This document shows positions 63,828 to 64,000 of a stretch of DNA of 64,000 nt, piece after piece. Numbering within the stretch: position 1 is the stretch's first letter; every line of letters starts with the position of its first letter. The notes beneath the pieces were generated by a model. It had not been told where the DNA came from. It worked only from the letters and a program-made list of their open reading frames with translations, and searched no databases. Made by a program: the position numbers and the translations under genes. This DNA is from Thiobacillus sp. (GTDB lineage Bacteria; Pseudomonadota; Gammaproteobacteria; Burkholderiales; Thiobacillaceae), in NCBI RefSeq assembly GCF_030696885.1, contig NZ_JAUYRI010000015.1, positions 1-64,000 of the forward strand, given 5' to 3'.

Positions 63828-64000
63828 GTTGCCTTTGCCTTCGCAATGAATTGCGCAATCTTGTGCGCGTCCTTGATGCCCTTGGCGGCGACTGCCGCCC
63901 CATTTAATTGCATCGCTGCCTCAACGCCGCTGGACACATCCACCGCCCACGGACGCACCTGCTGGACGGCGGCGGCGACATTGACCGGGGTGAGACCGCC
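63824..64000 (-). CDS. trpF: Phosphoribosylanthranilate isomerase TrpF, 3' end only
   Basis: The last 58 codons of trpF are present; the gene enters from the right edge and stops at 63824-63826, overlapping the trpB start (ATGA). The fragment reads [17 protein letters not shown], then [12 protein letters not shown], typical of the C-terminal phosphate-binding strands of TrpF. A segment [19 protein letters not shown] follows, in which about ten residues between VEAA and KGIKD look like an extra loop relative to family members I remember. It catalyses an Amadori rearrangement in tryptophan synthesis. Confidence 0.9.
   Translation of the reverse strand, partial: GGLTPVNVAAAVQQVRPWAVDVSSGVEAAMQLNGAAVAAKGIKDAHKIAQFIAKAKAT

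Overview
The window is a gene-dense, mostly GC-rich (about 60-65 % by eye) bacterial chromosome segment. Its gene content and order point to a betaproteobacterium. Supporting evidence is the ribF-ileS-lspA-fkpB-ispH run, the mla-bolA-murA-hisG run, the trpFBA-accD-folC-dedD-cvpA-purF-metZ run, a short-form HisG and a PilY1-type pilus cluster. The overall flavour is Nitrosomonadales/Thiobacillus-like, while the ribF fragment at the left edge looks more like Comamonadaceae. This placement is inference from remembered family sequences; no 16S gene is present.

Layout. (1) 1-5546, plus strand: end of ribF, then ileS, lspA, fkpB and ispH, mostly overlapping. (2) 5572-13585, minus strand: a type IV pilus minor-pilin/adhesin operon transcribed fimT-fimT-pilV-pilW-pilX-pilY1-pilE. 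(3) 13675-17071, plus strand: a ThiO-like oxidase, an ELM1-family protein and a GT4 glycosyltransferase. (4) 17055-41072, minus strand: a surface-polysaccharide (O-antigen type) locus of 24-25 genes, chained largely by ATGA overlaps. It holds a Wzy/WaaL-type ligase, Gmd, a Wzx flippase, two FkbM methyltransferases, a CDP-sugar block (rfbF, rfbG, an rfbC-like epimerase, a C-methyltransferase, a reductase), a CmcI-like protein, UDP-xylose synthase, many glycosyltransferases and a terminal wbpV-wbpL-wbpM-type initiation module. (5) 41075-49846, minus strand: hisG, murA, bolA/ibaG, an ABC-2 exporter, and mlaB-C-(TolC-like)-D-E-F, with the TolC-like gene where mlaA often sits. (6) 49859-51226, minus strand: cysS. 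(7) 51348-54734, plus strand: a TPR lipid/cell-wall helper, an L,D-transpeptidase sharing its C-terminal domain, a cyclophilin and lpxH. (8) 54729-64000, minus strand: a small exported protein, metZ, purF, cvpA, a SPOR protein, folC, accD, trpA, trpB and the end of trpF.

How the genes work together. Much of the window builds the cell envelope: lipid A (lpxH), peptidoglycan precursor (murA), peptidoglycan crosslinking (L,D-transpeptidase), outer-membrane lipid homeostasis (mla), O-antigen assembly and pili. The polysaccharide appears to be started by a QuiNAc/FucNAc-type sugar phosphate, extended with residues from UDP-, GDP- and CDP-activated sugars, heavily methylated, flipped by Wzx and ligated.

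The strongest non-genic signal is the 424-base gap between purF and metZ (56555-56978). It holds a roughly 271-base cloverleaf of nested, nearly perfect inverted repeats, a second smaller inverted repeat and an intrinsic terminator ending about 10 bases before metZ. Two in-frame repeat insertions inside enzyme genes (heptad repeats in ileS, a REP-like palindrome in gmd) are also notable. No tRNA, rRNA, CRISPR array, transposase or phage gene was seen.
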